DNA of 7,284 nucleotides, from positions 1 to 7,284 of the forward strand of contig PWMA01000124.1 of the NCBI GenBank assembly GCA_003558335.1. Reading direction: 5' to 3'. This DNA is from Candidatus Methanofastidiosia archaeon (GTDB lineage Archaea; Methanobacteriota_B; Thermococci; Methanofastidiosales; Methanofastidiosaceae). Below the pieces are notes generated by a model. That model searched no databases and was not told the origin of the DNA. It was given only the letters and a program-made list of their open reading frames with translations. A program made the translations under genes and the position numbers. Shown here one piece after another: positions 1-6,319 of the stretch; positions within the stretch are counted from its first letter, which is position 1, and every line of letters starts with the position of its first letter.

Positions 1-714
1 ATCTTTAAGAATATGGAAGAGGTAGCAAGTTATAGAACTGCAAACAGAGTTTTAGATCTACATTTCTACGACCTAACTAATGACAATAAACTTGAAATAG
101 TATCTGGAGGTCTTGGAAACTTTGTATATGTACTTAGATTTGACAATGAATTGGAGCTTTTATGGAGAGACTCACACAATGCAATAATTTGGGGAACTTT
201 GCCTTTCGAATATATGGGAGAAAAATCTGTTCTTGTTCTAACAAGGGGAGCATATGTTTTGGACGGAGATGGAGAAAAAATATTTCAAATAGAAGACAAT
301 AATTATTTTGTTAGAGGTTACGATTCTGGAAATATGCTCTTAATAGCAGATGACAAAGGCTCTCTAAAGAGCTACGATCACTATCTAAATGAGCTATGGA
401 GCTTTAATACAGGGAGAGAGATAAAGGACATAAAATCATACAGAGATCAAGGTGAAAACTATATTATTTTAGGATCAATGGACAATAACGTCTATCTGTT
501 AAAAGATGATGGAGCATTGGTTCAATCCCTAGAGGCAAGATCTTACGTTTCTTCTGTAGACACCTTTACTGTAAGAAACAGAAGGTACATAGTTTACGGC
601 TCCTTTGATGATAATGTTTACACCTATTATAGAGAATCAAAAAATGTTTCACTTTACGGTTTTGGAACATTGTTGGCAGGTTTATTATACCTTTTATACA
701 AAAAACGTCAGTAA
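1..714 (+). CDS. Membrane-anchored beta-propeller protein, 3' part (5' end outside window)
   Basis: The frame is open from base 1, so the gene begins upstream and 237 codons are visible; the ATG at 13 is internal. The protein consists of imperfect repeats of about 40 residues, each with a short beta-strand pattern ending in forms such as VYVLRFDNELELLW, VYLLKDDGALVQSL and VYGSFDDNVYTYY. This resembles PQQ/FG-GAP/WD40-like propeller blades; about five are visible. No catalytic motif is seen. The C-terminus is a single hydrophobic segment (YGFGTLLAGLLYLLY) followed by KKRQ, which fits a C-terminal membrane anchor with a short basic cytoplasmic tail and the propeller outside the cell. That topology is inferred. 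The ligand or partner is unknown. Its TAA overlaps the stop of the convergent lysS gene by 7 bp. The fold is fairly secure, the function is not. Confidence 0.7.
   Translation: MFKNMEEVASYRTANRVLDLHFYDLTNDNKLEIVSGGLGNFVYVLRFDNELELLWRDSHNAIIWGTLPFEYMGEKSVLVLTRGAYVLDGDGEKIFQIEDNNYFVRGYDSGNMLLIADDKGSLKSYDHYLNELWSFNTGREIKDIKSYRDQGENYIILGSMDNNVYLLKDDGALVQSLEARSYVSSVDTFTVRNRRYIVYGSFDDNVYTYYRESKNVSLYGFGTLLAGLLYLLYKKRQ
700..705 (-). terminator. T6 run just after the lysS stop codon
   Basis: On the minus strand a run of six T begins two bases after the lysS TGA (708-710). Archaeal RNA polymerase commonly terminates at such T-runs without a hairpin. The run lies inside the end of the convergent propeller gene, where it encodes part of the Tyr-Lys-Lys tail. 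Inference from sequence only. Confidence 0.4.
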
Positions 715-2261
715 CTTCTAAACCTTTTGATGACAAACTCTTTTTCAAGAGCATTGATAAAGGCGGCAGCCTTTGGTCCAGAATCCTTACCAATTAAAAC
801 TTGGTATATTGCCCTAAAGAGTTTCTTTGGCTCTAAAGGTATGCTTTTAGAAATCTCATAGATTCTATTATGAAGCTCTACATCTGTTAAATCTTCTTTT
901 TCAAGTAAATCTGAGATCAAGGAAAGCCCTTTCTTTTCGTCTGAAGTTAGCTCTAACTCCGGAGGAGTATCTAACAGCTCAAACTTTACCATTTCAGGAG
1001 CATATAGTTTTACCCAGTTTTCTGCAAGCTTTATTCTAGTCTCTATCCTTTCAATGTCAGCTTCTGATAGATCTTTTGAAACGTGTCCTTCTTTTTTTAA
1101 TATATCGATAATCCTTTGAGCATCTGAAGTTATTTGAACCAATACCGACAAAAACCTAAATGGCGGCTGAGACGGCTTACTTTTGTATCCCCAGATATTT
1201 GAAAACTCATAGAGCTTATCGTATTTTTCTCTTTTGTTTACCTCTTCATTGTTAAAGTATGTTGATTCAACTCTGTCAAACTCGTCGTAAACATTTAGAA
1301 AATCTAGATCAAGAGAAAGCTTTAGCTCCTTAGCTGGTTTTGTCTTAACAAAGAGGTATCTCAAAACATCAGGCTCCATTACAGAGAGAATGTCCCTGGG
1401 AAGGACAACATTTCCTATCGATGAGGACATCTTTCCGCTTGCACCTTTAAGCGAGACAAATTCGTATGTGGCGCCTACTATAGGCGGTTTTTCAAAGATC
1501 TCCTGTATTATCTTAAAGCCTGTATCTGCGCTTCCTCCAGTTGTGCCGTGATCCTTTCCGTATGGCTCAAAATCAACGTCAAAATGTGCCCATCTTGATG
1601 GCCAGTCTACTCTCCACTTTAATTTGATGTAGTTGGCCTTTCTAATGTCAGCAGTTTCAGAAAATCCGCATTTACAACTGTAGCTTAAAGCGTAATCTCC
1701 ATCAAAAGATGTTATCTTTGTAGTGTCTTTTCCACATTTTGGACAGTATACAGATACAGGATACCAATCAGAAGAGAGCTTTTCCCCACCTCTTTGACTG
1801 TTTAAGAGATCAATAAGTTTTTGTCTTTTATCAAGCGATATCTTGATATTGTCCCTATAGACTCCCGCTCGATACTGCTCTGAAGCCCTTAAGAAATCAG
1901 GTTCCATTCCTGCCTCGGAAAGAGATTTTTCAAATGGCTCCATAAAATGATCAGCAAATGAATCGTGACAATCTTCTGGATCAGGTACTTTGTAGATAGG
2001 AAGCCCTATATAATCTGAATAGTTTTCTGGAACGTTTGAAGGAACCTTTCTAAACCTATCATAATCATCCCAAATGTAGATGTGACTAGAATTATATCCT
2101 ATATCCTTTAAAGCAAGTGCTACAAGACTTGTTGTTATAGCTTCCCTGAAATGTCCTATGTGGCAGTGGCCTGATGGGGTTACCCCAGACTCACAAACAT
2201 ACTCTTTTTTCTCCCCCCTTTGAGAAATTATTCTCTCAGCAAAAGTTAGCGCCCAGTGCAT
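708..2261 (-). CDS. lysS: Class I lysyl-tRNA synthetase (LysRS-I)
   Basis: A 517-residue protein of normal length for archaeal class I LysRS, which charges tRNA-Lys with lysine using ATP in the cytoplasm. The Rossmann-fold signatures are present: HIGH at residues 34-37 (GHCHIGHF, preceded by the typical SGVTPSG) and KMSSS at 277-281 (GASGKMSSSIGN). A zinc-binding insert has Cys173/Cys176 and Cys196/Cys198. The conserved HGTTGGSADTG stretch (about 238-248) precedes KMSSS. The helical C-terminal part (about 300-517) is the expected anticodon-binding region. The ATG at 2259-2261 is supported by GAGGT five bases upstream and AGGAGG a little further. It is the second gene of an operon, 2 nt after the nucleotidyltransferase gene, and its end overlaps the convergent propeller gene. 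No truncation or missing key residue is seen. Confidence 0.96.
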   Translation of the reverse strand: MHWALTFAERIISQRGEKKEYVCESGVTPSGHCHIGHFREAITTSLVALALKDIGYNSSHIYIWDDYDRFRKVPSNVPENYSDYIGLPIYKVPDPEDCHDSFADHFMEPFEKSLSEAGMEPDFLRASEQYRAGVYRDNIKISLDKRQKLIDLLNSQRGGEKLSSDWYPVSVYCPKCGKDTTKITSFDGDYALSYSCKCGFSETADIRKANYIKLKWRVDWPSRWAHFDVDFEPYGKDHGTTGGSADTGFKIIQEIFEKPPIVGATYEFVSLKGASGKMSSSIGNVVLPRDILSVMEPDVLRYLFVKTKPAKELKLSLDLDFLNVYDEFDRVESTYFNNEEVNKREKYDKLYEFSNIWGYKSKPSQPPFRFLSVLVQITSDAQRIIDILKKEGHVSKDLSEADIERIETRIKLAENWVKLYAPEMVKFELLDTPPELELTSDEKKGLSLISDLLEKEDLTDVELHNRIYEISKSIPLEPKKLFRAIYQVLIGKDSGPKAAAFINALEKEFVIKRFRSY

Positions 2262-2263
2262 TT

Positions 2264-2947
2264 TTAACCTCTCCTCCTAACATTTGAATCTTTATCACAT
2301 ATCTCTTTTAAGAGTTGCTCAAAAGATTCATCCCTCATTAAAACTCTGTTTAGATAAACGCCTGTCCTTCCAACTTTGTCCCTTCTGTTTAGGACTTGGG
2401 TGCGCTCTCTTACAATATCAATTGAAACATTTAAAATCTTTGAAACCTGTGCCTCTCTTCCTGTTATATCCTCTTCAACGTGTCCATCCTCACTTGGTTT
2501 GATAAGTATCAGTCTTTTGTCAATCCCTGGAACTCTTTTGCCGTCTTTTAGCTCATGAAGCTCTATAGCACCTCCAAAGTAATAGAACTCAATCTCTTTT
2601 ACCTTTGATTGAGTTAAGGGAAATGTTATAGTTTCGCCAGATGAAAGTGTAATTTGGCCCTTGATGAGGTGCCACGGTGTTGCTTGGATTATGCTTCTCT
2701 CCGCTATACCAAGGCTGTCAAGTGATATCTCTAAAAGATAAGTTTCCGGGATGTGCTCTATAAAAAAGTCGATATCTGAGCCCTTATGAACATCTCCTCT
2801 AGCCAGAGAGCCGTAAAGTATAGGATGAAAATCAGATATATGCTCCATGACTTCTAGAGCTTTTCTCCTAAGCGAGTTTAGAAGCTTCCAGTTTTCATCT
2901 GTGTAGACGACATTTTTTCTGTGAAATGCAACTGTTTTCTCCTTCAT
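2264..2947 (-). CDS. Pol-beta-type nucleotidyltransferase with probable C-terminal HTH
   Basis: A 227-residue protein. Residues 44-60 carry the minimal nucleotidyltransferase motif: LYGSLARGD, then GSDID with Asp58 and Asp60 as predicted metal ligands. The third acidic residue is not obvious; it may lie in KEIEFYYF near 119. The middle part (75-150) is beta-rich and matches nothing I recognise. Residues 162-185 (REAQVSKILNVSIDIVRER) read like a helix-turn-helix, followed by a basic stretch NRRDKVGRTGVYL. I recall a family of predicted archaeal nucleotidyltransferases (possibly COG2413) of this size, but no substrate is known to me. The ATG at 2945-2947 has no SD, and a TATA-like box lies about 25 bp upstream, so the mRNA may be leaderless. 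It is the first gene of the operon with lysS, which suggests, without proving, a role near translation or tRNA. It differs from the small MntA at 5572-5880 by its long C-terminal half. Confidence 0.8.
   Translation of the reverse strand: MKEKTVAFHRKNVVYTDENWKLLNSLRRKALEVMEHISDFHPILYGSLARGDVHKGSDIDFFIEHIPETYLLEISLDSLGIAERSIIQATPWHLIKGQITLSSGETITFPLTQSKVKEIEFYYFGGAIELHELKDGKRVPGIDKRLILIKPSEDGHVEEDITGREAQVSKILNVSIDIVRERTQVLNRRDKVGRTGVYLNRVLMRDESFEQLLKEICDKDSNVRRRG
2267..2278 (-). promoter_or_regulatory. lysS Shine-Dalgarno inside the 3' codons of the upstream gene
   Basis: On the minus strand the sequence reads AGGAGGAGAGGT and then TAA, with the lysS ATG two bases after that stop. The purine-rich stretch matches the archaeal anti-SD (CACCUCC) and also encodes the C-terminal Arg-Arg-Arg-Gly of the nucleotidyltransferase. 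GAGGT sits 5 nt before the ATG. Ribosomes ending the first gene cover this site, which suggests coupled translation. Confidence 0.7.
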
Positions 2948-2967
2948 TAGGCTAAAATACAGTTAGA

Positions 2968-2976
2968 AATATAAAT
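2968..2976. promoter_or_regulatory. TATA-like box in the divergent intergenic region
   Basis: The 49-bp gap between the divergent genes contains one clear TATA-like stretch, AATATAAAT. Its centre is about 25 bp from the ATG of each flanking gene (2947 on minus, 2997 on plus), the archaeal TATA-to-start distance. For the plus direction it is preceded by a purine-rich TTAGAA that could be a BRE. Use in both directions is inferred. Confidence 0.4.
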
Positions 2977-2983
2977 CATTATC

Positions 2984-2988
2984 GAGGG
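2984..2988 (+). promoter_or_regulatory. Shine-Dalgarno that decides the protease start
   Basis: GAGGG lies 8 nt before the ATG at 2997 but only 2 nt before the in-frame TTG at 2991. The spacing favours ATG 2997 and drops two residues (Met-Asp) from the longer reading. Confidence 0.55.
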
Positions 2989-2996
2989 AATTGGAT

Positions 2997-4121
2997 ATGA
3001 GCCCGATATATATAGCACTTATAGGGATAATTCTCTTCTGGCTAGTAATAAAAGAGGTAGACAGAAGGTATACCCTTTCAAACTATGGCATTGACTTCCA
3101 AGGTATAATACTTTTATGGAAAACTGAAAAATTTAACGAGCTAATTGATTCTATTTCAAAAAAAGGTAGAAAGGTTTGGAATCTTTATAGCTTGGTGGGA
3201 ATCGGTGCTGCAGTTATAGGGATGGTAGGTGTTTTTTACCTGCTCTTTTCAAATGCAGTAACTGTAATTCTATCATTAACAGGCCTTATCACTCCACCGC
3301 CTGCAGCAGGGGTTGGATTTATAATACCAGGTGTGACAGTTCCTTTTTGGTACAGCATCATAGGCATTATAGTTGTTTTGATAGTTCACGAGGCATCACA
3401 TGGTATTGTAGCAAGAGCAAACAAGATAGACTTAAAGTCTGTTGGACTGGCCCTATTTCTAGTTATACCAGGAGCTTTTGTTGAGCCTGATGAGGAGTCT
3501 GTACAAAAGTCATCAAGGTTATCAAGAATGAAGGTGTATTCTGCAGGATCTATGGCAAATTTTGTCACTGCTCTAGTTGCATTTGTCCTTATAGTGGGTG
3601 CTATAAATCCACTTTTAACACCTTCTGGAATTGAAGTTATGTCAATTGAAGATACATCAGGTGCTTTTGGCATATTACAAGAGGGAGACATCATAAAGGA
3701 GATAAACGGTGTAAAGATTGAATCAATAGAAAACTTCCATGGTTTTATGCATGATTCAAAACCGGGGGATGAGCTAAGAATATTAACAGATAGAGGAACA
3801 TTTAATATAACTTTATCAGAGCATCCAACAGATCCTGAAAGAGGGTATATTGGCATTATTACATCTCAAAACTACACTTCTACTGTAAACATGGGCATCT
3901 TGATCCCACTAAGTGGGATACTTTTCTGGATCTTCTTTTTAAACTTTAATATAGGGTTGATAAACCTTTTTCCCCTGCCATTTTTGTTGGATGGGGGAAA
4001 GATTTTCAAAGAGATAGTAGATATTAAGTTTAGTGAGGAAAAATCTAATATGATTCAAAAAGCATTTGCTTTAATAGGTATAATGCTTTTTGTGATTAAC
4101 ATTCTTCCCTCCTTTTTATGA
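2997..4121 (+). CDS. Site-2 protease (M50) with PDZ domain
   Basis: A multi-pass membrane zinc metalloprotease that should cut substrates within the membrane. The zinc motif HEASH is at residues 131-135, inside a hydrophobic helix (IIVVLIVHEASHGIVA). The second conserved motif, NLFPLPFLLDGGK, is at about 323-335 and supplies the third zinc ligand, Asp332. Between them lies a PDZ domain (about 210-275; typical ILQEGDIIKEINGVKI). Other membrane segments are near 5-19, 66-86, 186-204, 300-317 and 355-372. Length (374 aa) and order fit the archaeal S2P family with one PDZ domain. ATG 2997 is preferred over the TTG at 2991 because of SD spacing. The gene is first in an operon and its TGA overlaps the ATG of the ubiquitin-like gene. 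The substrate is unknown; S2P enzymes usually release membrane-bound regulators or process small proteins. Confidence 0.93.
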   Translation: MSPIYIALIGIILFWLVIKEVDRRYTLSNYGIDFQGIILLWKTEKFNELIDSISKKGRKVWNLYSLVGIGAAVIGMVGVFYLLFSNAVTVILSLTGLITPPPAAGVGFIIPGVTVPFWYSIIGIIVVLIVHEASHGIVARANKIDLKSVGLALFLVIPGAFVEPDEESVQKSSRLSRMKVYSAGSMANFVTALVAFVLIVGAINPLLTPSGIEVMSIEDTSGAFGILQEGDIIKEINGVKIESIENFHGFMHDSKPGDELRILTDRGTFNITLSEHPTDPERGYIGIITSQNYTSTVNMGILIPLSGILFWIFFLNFNIGLINLFPLPFLLDGGKIFKEIVDIKFSEEKSNMIQKAFALIGIMLFVINILPSFL

Positions 4122-4321
4122 TTGATATGGTGAATGTAGTTTTTTTAAGGGACAAAAAAAACGTCGAAGTAGAGGCCAAAGATGTTTCAGAGGTATTCTC
4201 AAAGCTAGAGATACTAAAAGAGCAGTATGTTGTTATGAAAAACGGTAAGATTGTATGCGAGGATGAAGAGTTAAAAGATGAGGACACCGTTCAATTATTT
4301 ACAGTATCTTCAGGTGGTTAG
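4118..4321 (+). CDS. Ubiquitin-like sulfur-carrier protein (ThiS/MoaD/SAMP fold) with C-terminal GG
   Basis: A 67-residue acidic protein with the pattern of small beta-grasp carriers: N-terminal strand (VNVVFLRDKKNVEVE), a helix (VSEVFSKLEIL), the VVMKNGKIVCEDEELKDED turn typical of ThiS/TtuB, and the terminal SSGG. The exposed Gly66-Gly67 should be activated by an E1-like enzyme (not in this window) to a thiocarboxylate or a protein conjugate. The adjacent thiolase gene makes a TtuB/SAMP2-type role in tRNA 2-thiolation the best guess; MoaD or ThiS roles are less likely here. The ATG at 4118 overlaps the protease stop as ATGA. An in-frame ATG at 4127 (MVNVVFL) is an alternative start, since neither has a clear SD. 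Confidence 0.85.
   Translation: MIDMVNVVFLRDKKNVEVEAKDVSEVFSKLEILKEQYVVMKNGKIVCEDEELKDEDTVQLFTVSSGG
4312..4316 (+). promoter_or_regulatory. Shine-Dalgarno AGGTG for the TTG start of the thiolase gene
   Basis: AGGTG lies 5 nt before the TTG at 4322 and matches the archaeal anti-SD (GGAGGTGAT type). It supports this rare start codon, which directly abuts the preceding TAG. The same bases encode the functional Gly-Gly tail of the ubiquitin-like protein. Confidence 0.6.
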
Positions 4322-5221
4322 TTGAAGTGTTCTAGATGCAAAAAGGATGCAATCTACTATCAAAGGCAATCTGGGCAGTACTACTGTAAAGAGCACTTCA
4401 ATGGCCACTTTGTTAAAAAGTTTATGAGAGGAATTAGAGAAGACCGTCTTATAAAAAAAGGAGAGAGAGTTGCTGTTGCTGTGAGTGGAGGAAAGGACAG
4501 CATAACTTTAGCCTTTCTTTTAAAAAATCTAAGAGAGAGGTATCCTTTTGAGATGGAGGCAATAGTTGTTGATGAAGGTATTTCTGGGTACAGAGAAGAT
4601 ACGCTAAAATCTGCAAAAAAACAACTTGAAGAGCTTGAGATAGACTACCACGTAGAATCTTTTGAAGATAGTTTTGGAAAGACACTTGACGATTTTGTAG
4701 AGGATGACAAAGAAGCAGCCTGCTCTACATGCGGAATTTTAAGGAGGTATGTCTTAAACAAAAAGGCTAGAGAGCTATCATGTACAAAACTTGCAACAGG
4801 GCACAACCTAGATGATGAGGATCAGTCCATCCTAATGAATCTTATGAGGGGAGATGTGATAAGGTTTTCAAGGGGTCAAAACTACTACAAAAATATAAGT
4901 GACAAGTTTGTTGAAAGAATAAAGCCACTAAGATATTTTCTGGAGAAAGAAATATTGATCTTTGCTCTTAATAACAATTTATCATTTGATTCATCTGAGT
5001 GTCCTTATGCTTCCTATGCTATGAGAGGAGAGGTGGGAAGATTTCTTGACAGAATGGAAGAGAAAAGGCCCACAACAAAATACTCTCTTTTATCAGGATA
5101 TGATAAAATTCTTCCTGCGCTAAATAAGTGCTTTATTCCAGATTCAATCGGGGTTTGTGAGAGCTGTGAGGAGCCTACTATGGAAGGCGTTTGCATGCGA
5201 TGCAAGATTTTGGAGAAATAG
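4322..5221 (+). CDS. TtuA/Ncs6-type tRNA 2-thiolation enzyme
   Basis: A 299-residue PP-loop ATPase that adenylates a tRNA uridine and replaces its 2-oxygen with sulfur. Visible features, in order: an N-terminal zinc finger (Cys3, Cys6, Cys22, His25); the PP-loop SGGKDS at 55-60 with Asp59; Cys134 and Cys137 (CSTCG) and Cys227 (SSECPY), the three conserved cysteines that bind the catalytic 4Fe-4S cluster in TtuA; the TGHNLDDEDQS motif at 159-169; and a C-terminal zinc finger (Cys279, Cys282, Cys291, Cys294). Length is normal. Sequence alone does not tell me whether the target is U54 (TtuA, heat stability) or wobble U34 (Ncs6/NcsA), so I give no symbol. The TTG start immediately follows the stop of the ubiquitin-like gene, which probably supplies the sulfur carrier. 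Confidence 0.92.
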   Translation: MKCSRCKKDAIYYQRQSGQYYCKEHFNGHFVKKFMRGIREDRLIKKGERVAVAVSGGKDSITLAFLLKNLRERYPFEMEAIVVDEGISGYREDTLKSAKKQLEELEIDYHVESFEDSFGKTLDDFVEDDKEAACSTCGILRRYVLNKKARELSCTKLATGHNLDDEDQSILMNLMRGDVIRFSRGQNYYKNISDKFVERIKPLRYFLEKEILIFALNNNLSFDSSECPYASYAMRGEVGRFLDRMEEKRPTTKYSLLSGYDKILPALNKCFIPDSIGVCESCEEPTMEGVCMRCKILEK

Positions 5222-5246
5222 TGGTAAAAATATTCTTTGATTATTA

Positions 5247-5588
5247 TTATGATATTTCTTCTAATATGTTACTAATATTTTGTTTTAATTCTGGTAAGTC
5301 TCTTACTATTATAACCCATACCAAATTTATATCAACGCCAAAGTATTCGTGAATTAATTTATCCCTTAATCCTGATATCTTTTTCCAAGGAACCTGATTA
5401 TAGTTATCTTTAAACTCTGGAGGTAAATTCTTAATTGCTTCACCAATTATTTCTAACCTTCTTATAGTCATATCTTGGAGAGCGAGAGAATACTCAAAAT
5501 CTTCTTTTGTTTTGCCACTTGTATATTCTTCAACTAAGTTTATACTTTCAAGTATATGTAATAAAAAAATTTTAGGATTTTTCTTCAT
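5247..5588 (-). CDS. hepT: HepT-like HEPN ribonuclease toxin
   Basis: A 113-residue all-helical HEPN (DUF86) protein. The active-site signature RX4HXY is intact: Arg75, His80, Tyr82 (RDKLIHEY). In characterised MntA-HepT systems the HEPN dimer is an RNase that can cut tRNA or mRNA, and the Tyr of this motif is AMPylated by the partner to silence it. The upstream part (ALQDMTIRRLEIIGEAIKNLP) is the typical family core. Its ATG (5586-5588) lies inside the end of mntA with a 17-bp overlap, and AGGAAG about 11 nt upstream is a plausible SD. It is convergent with the thiolase gene, 25 bp between stops. One 60-base stretch counted by hand (5281-5340) is about 30% GC. No degradation is seen. Confidence 0.92.
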   Translation of the reverse strand: MKKNPKIFLLHILESINLVEEYTSGKTKEDFEYSLALQDMTIRRLEIIGEAIKNLPPEFKDNYNQVPWKKISGLRDKLIHEYFGVDINLVWVIIVRDLPELKQNISNILEEIS

Positions 5589-5880
5589 AGAATACTTCCT
5601 GCTCTTTCAAAATAGAATCTTTTAATAGTGGATGAATTGAATTGTAAGTTATAACATCAACACTTTCATTAAAAAAATCTTCAAGTTCCTGCTCTAAACC
5701 TATCAAATCAAGAAGCGATTTATTCTCCAAATCTTTAAATTCAATCAATATATCTATGTCACTTTCTTTAGTTTGAGTTCCCTTAATATAAGAACCAAAA
5801 ATAGCTGCCTTTTTTATACCATGTTTCTTTAATATTGGTATTGACTTAGACTTAATCTCTGATAGTTTTAATTTTCCCAT
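5572..5880 (-). CDS. mntA: MntA-like antitoxin nucleotidyltransferase
   Basis: A 102-residue minimal nucleotidyltransferase. Motifs: FGSYIKG at 28-34, SDIDILIEF at 40-48 with Asp41 and Asp43 as metal ligands, and a third acidic residue Asp75 (VDVI). In known pairs MntA transfers AMP from ATP to the HepT tyrosine and so neutralises the toxin. It is the first gene of the pair, as expected for MntA, overlapping hepT by 17 bp. No SD precedes the ATG at 5878-5880; a TATA-like box about 26 bp upstream suggests a leaderless message. A 60-base stretch (5701-5760) is about 25% GC by hand count, low for the window, which may point to acquisition by transfer, though the flanks are also AT-rich. Confidence 0.92.
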   Translation of the reverse strand: MGKLKLSEIKSKSIPILKKHGIKKAAIFGSYIKGTQTKESDIDILIEFKDLENKSLLDLIGLEQELEDFFNESVDVITYNSIHPLLKDSILKEQEVFYEEKS

Positions 5881-5902
5881 CTTTTATAATTAAAAAATCA
5901 AT

Positions 5903-5910
5903 CTATTTAA
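5903..5910 (-). promoter_or_regulatory. TATA-like box of the mntA-hepT operon
   Basis: On the minus strand TTAAATAG is preceded by a purine-rich BRE-like stretch (AAAGTAAGAC), and its centre is about 26 bp before the mntA ATG. This would place transcription start at or next to the ATG. Prediction by eye in AT-rich DNA. Confidence 0.4.
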
Positions 5911-6001
5911 GTCTTACTTTTCTAACATTTTTCTCTATCAATTTAATGTCTTTAGACGGTAAAATTAAAAGAGTGTTATAGAGTATTTAGATTTTATTAT
6001 A

Positions 6002-6018
6002 GAAAAACCTTTTATAAT
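6002..6018 (+). promoter_or_regulatory. BRE/TATA promoter of tRNA-Thr
   Basis: GAAAAACC followed by TTTATAAT, with the TATA centre about 27 bp before the first base of the tRNA. This fits an archaeal promoter with initiation at or just before the mature 5' end. Confidence 0.6.
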
Positions 6019-6040
6019 AATTTATGGAACTAAACTTTGT

Positions 6041-6112
6041 GCCCTGGTAGCTTAGTGGTATAGTGCCTGCTTGGTAAGCAGGAGGTCGCGGGTTCAATCC
6101 CCGCCCAGGGCT
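6041..6112 (+). tRNA. tRNA-Thr (anticodon GGT)
   Basis: A complete 72-nt cloverleaf. The acceptor stem GCCCTGG/CCAGGGC is fully paired with discriminator T at 6112. The D-arm has a G10-U25 wobble. The anticodon stem is CCTGC/GCAGG with loop TTGGTAA, placing GGT at 6073-6075 (reads ACC and ACU). The variable loop is AGGTC. The T-arm is GCGGG/CCCGC with loop TTCAATC. There is no intron and the CCA is not encoded; the next bases are CTA. It has its own TATA box and stands between two minus-strand units. No second copy of its 3' end is seen in the window, so there is no evidence for an attachment-site duplication here. Confidence 0.97.
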
Positions 6113-6123
6113 CTATATTCTAA

Positions 6124-6219
6124 GTAGAAAAATTAATTAAATATATCAGGGAAGTATTAGGATTAGAGGTAGCATACAAGGATGGAATTGAAATTAATAG
6201 ACTTATAATAGCGATATAA
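6124..6219 (+). pseudogene. Possible coding relic downstream of tRNA-Thr
   Basis: A 31-codon open stretch with no start codon of its own, bounded by TAA at 6121 and TAA at 6217. Its translation looks protein-like (for example YIREVLGLEVAYKDGIEIN) with a mixed charged/hydrophobic helix pattern rather than the Lys/Asn/Ile noise usual in AT-rich spacers. The same frame continues open to TAA at 6319, but that part looks less coding. I do not recognise the family. It could be the end of a gene lost by deletion or brought in at the tRNA, or mere chance. The rest of the 6113-6337 spacer holds nothing else I can support. Confidence 0.2.
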
Positions 6220-6319
6220 ACAAATATATATCTTATCTTTTTTGTAATAAATTTTACCATATATGACGAGATAAGGGGTATTATAAAAGCTTTAAGGTTA
6301 GGATTTATTGTTTTAAATT

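Noticed and set aside
566..793. 75-codon minus-strand frame across the end of the propeller gene and lysS
   Set aside because: Overlaps two well supported genes in another frame and has no recognisable domain.
2284..2558. Two plus-strand frames of 60-72 codons
   Set aside because: Antisense to the nucleotidyltransferase gene, low-complexity Leu/Ser-rich translations, no SD or promoter.
3386..3856. 156-codon open frame on the minus strand
   Set aside because: Lies wholly antisense to the site-2 protease, which has clear motifs; the translation is Ser/Ile/Pro-rich noise without a family pattern.
4096..4287. 63-codon minus-strand frame
   Set aside because: Antisense to the ubiquitin-like gene; Ser-rich translation caused by the Asp/Glu/Lys codons of the real gene.
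4449..4685. 78-codon minus-strand frame
   Set aside because: Antisense to the PP-loop region of the thiolase gene.
5881..6018. Direct repeat CTTTTATAAT at 5881 and 6009 flanking the spacer before tRNA-Thr, considered as target-site or attachment repeats
   Set aside because: Ten AT-rich bases are expected by chance here, and the second copy is the tRNA TATA box.
6261..6272. ATGACGA as a variant C box of a C/D guide RNA
   Set aside because: No matching D, D' or C' boxes at suitable distances.
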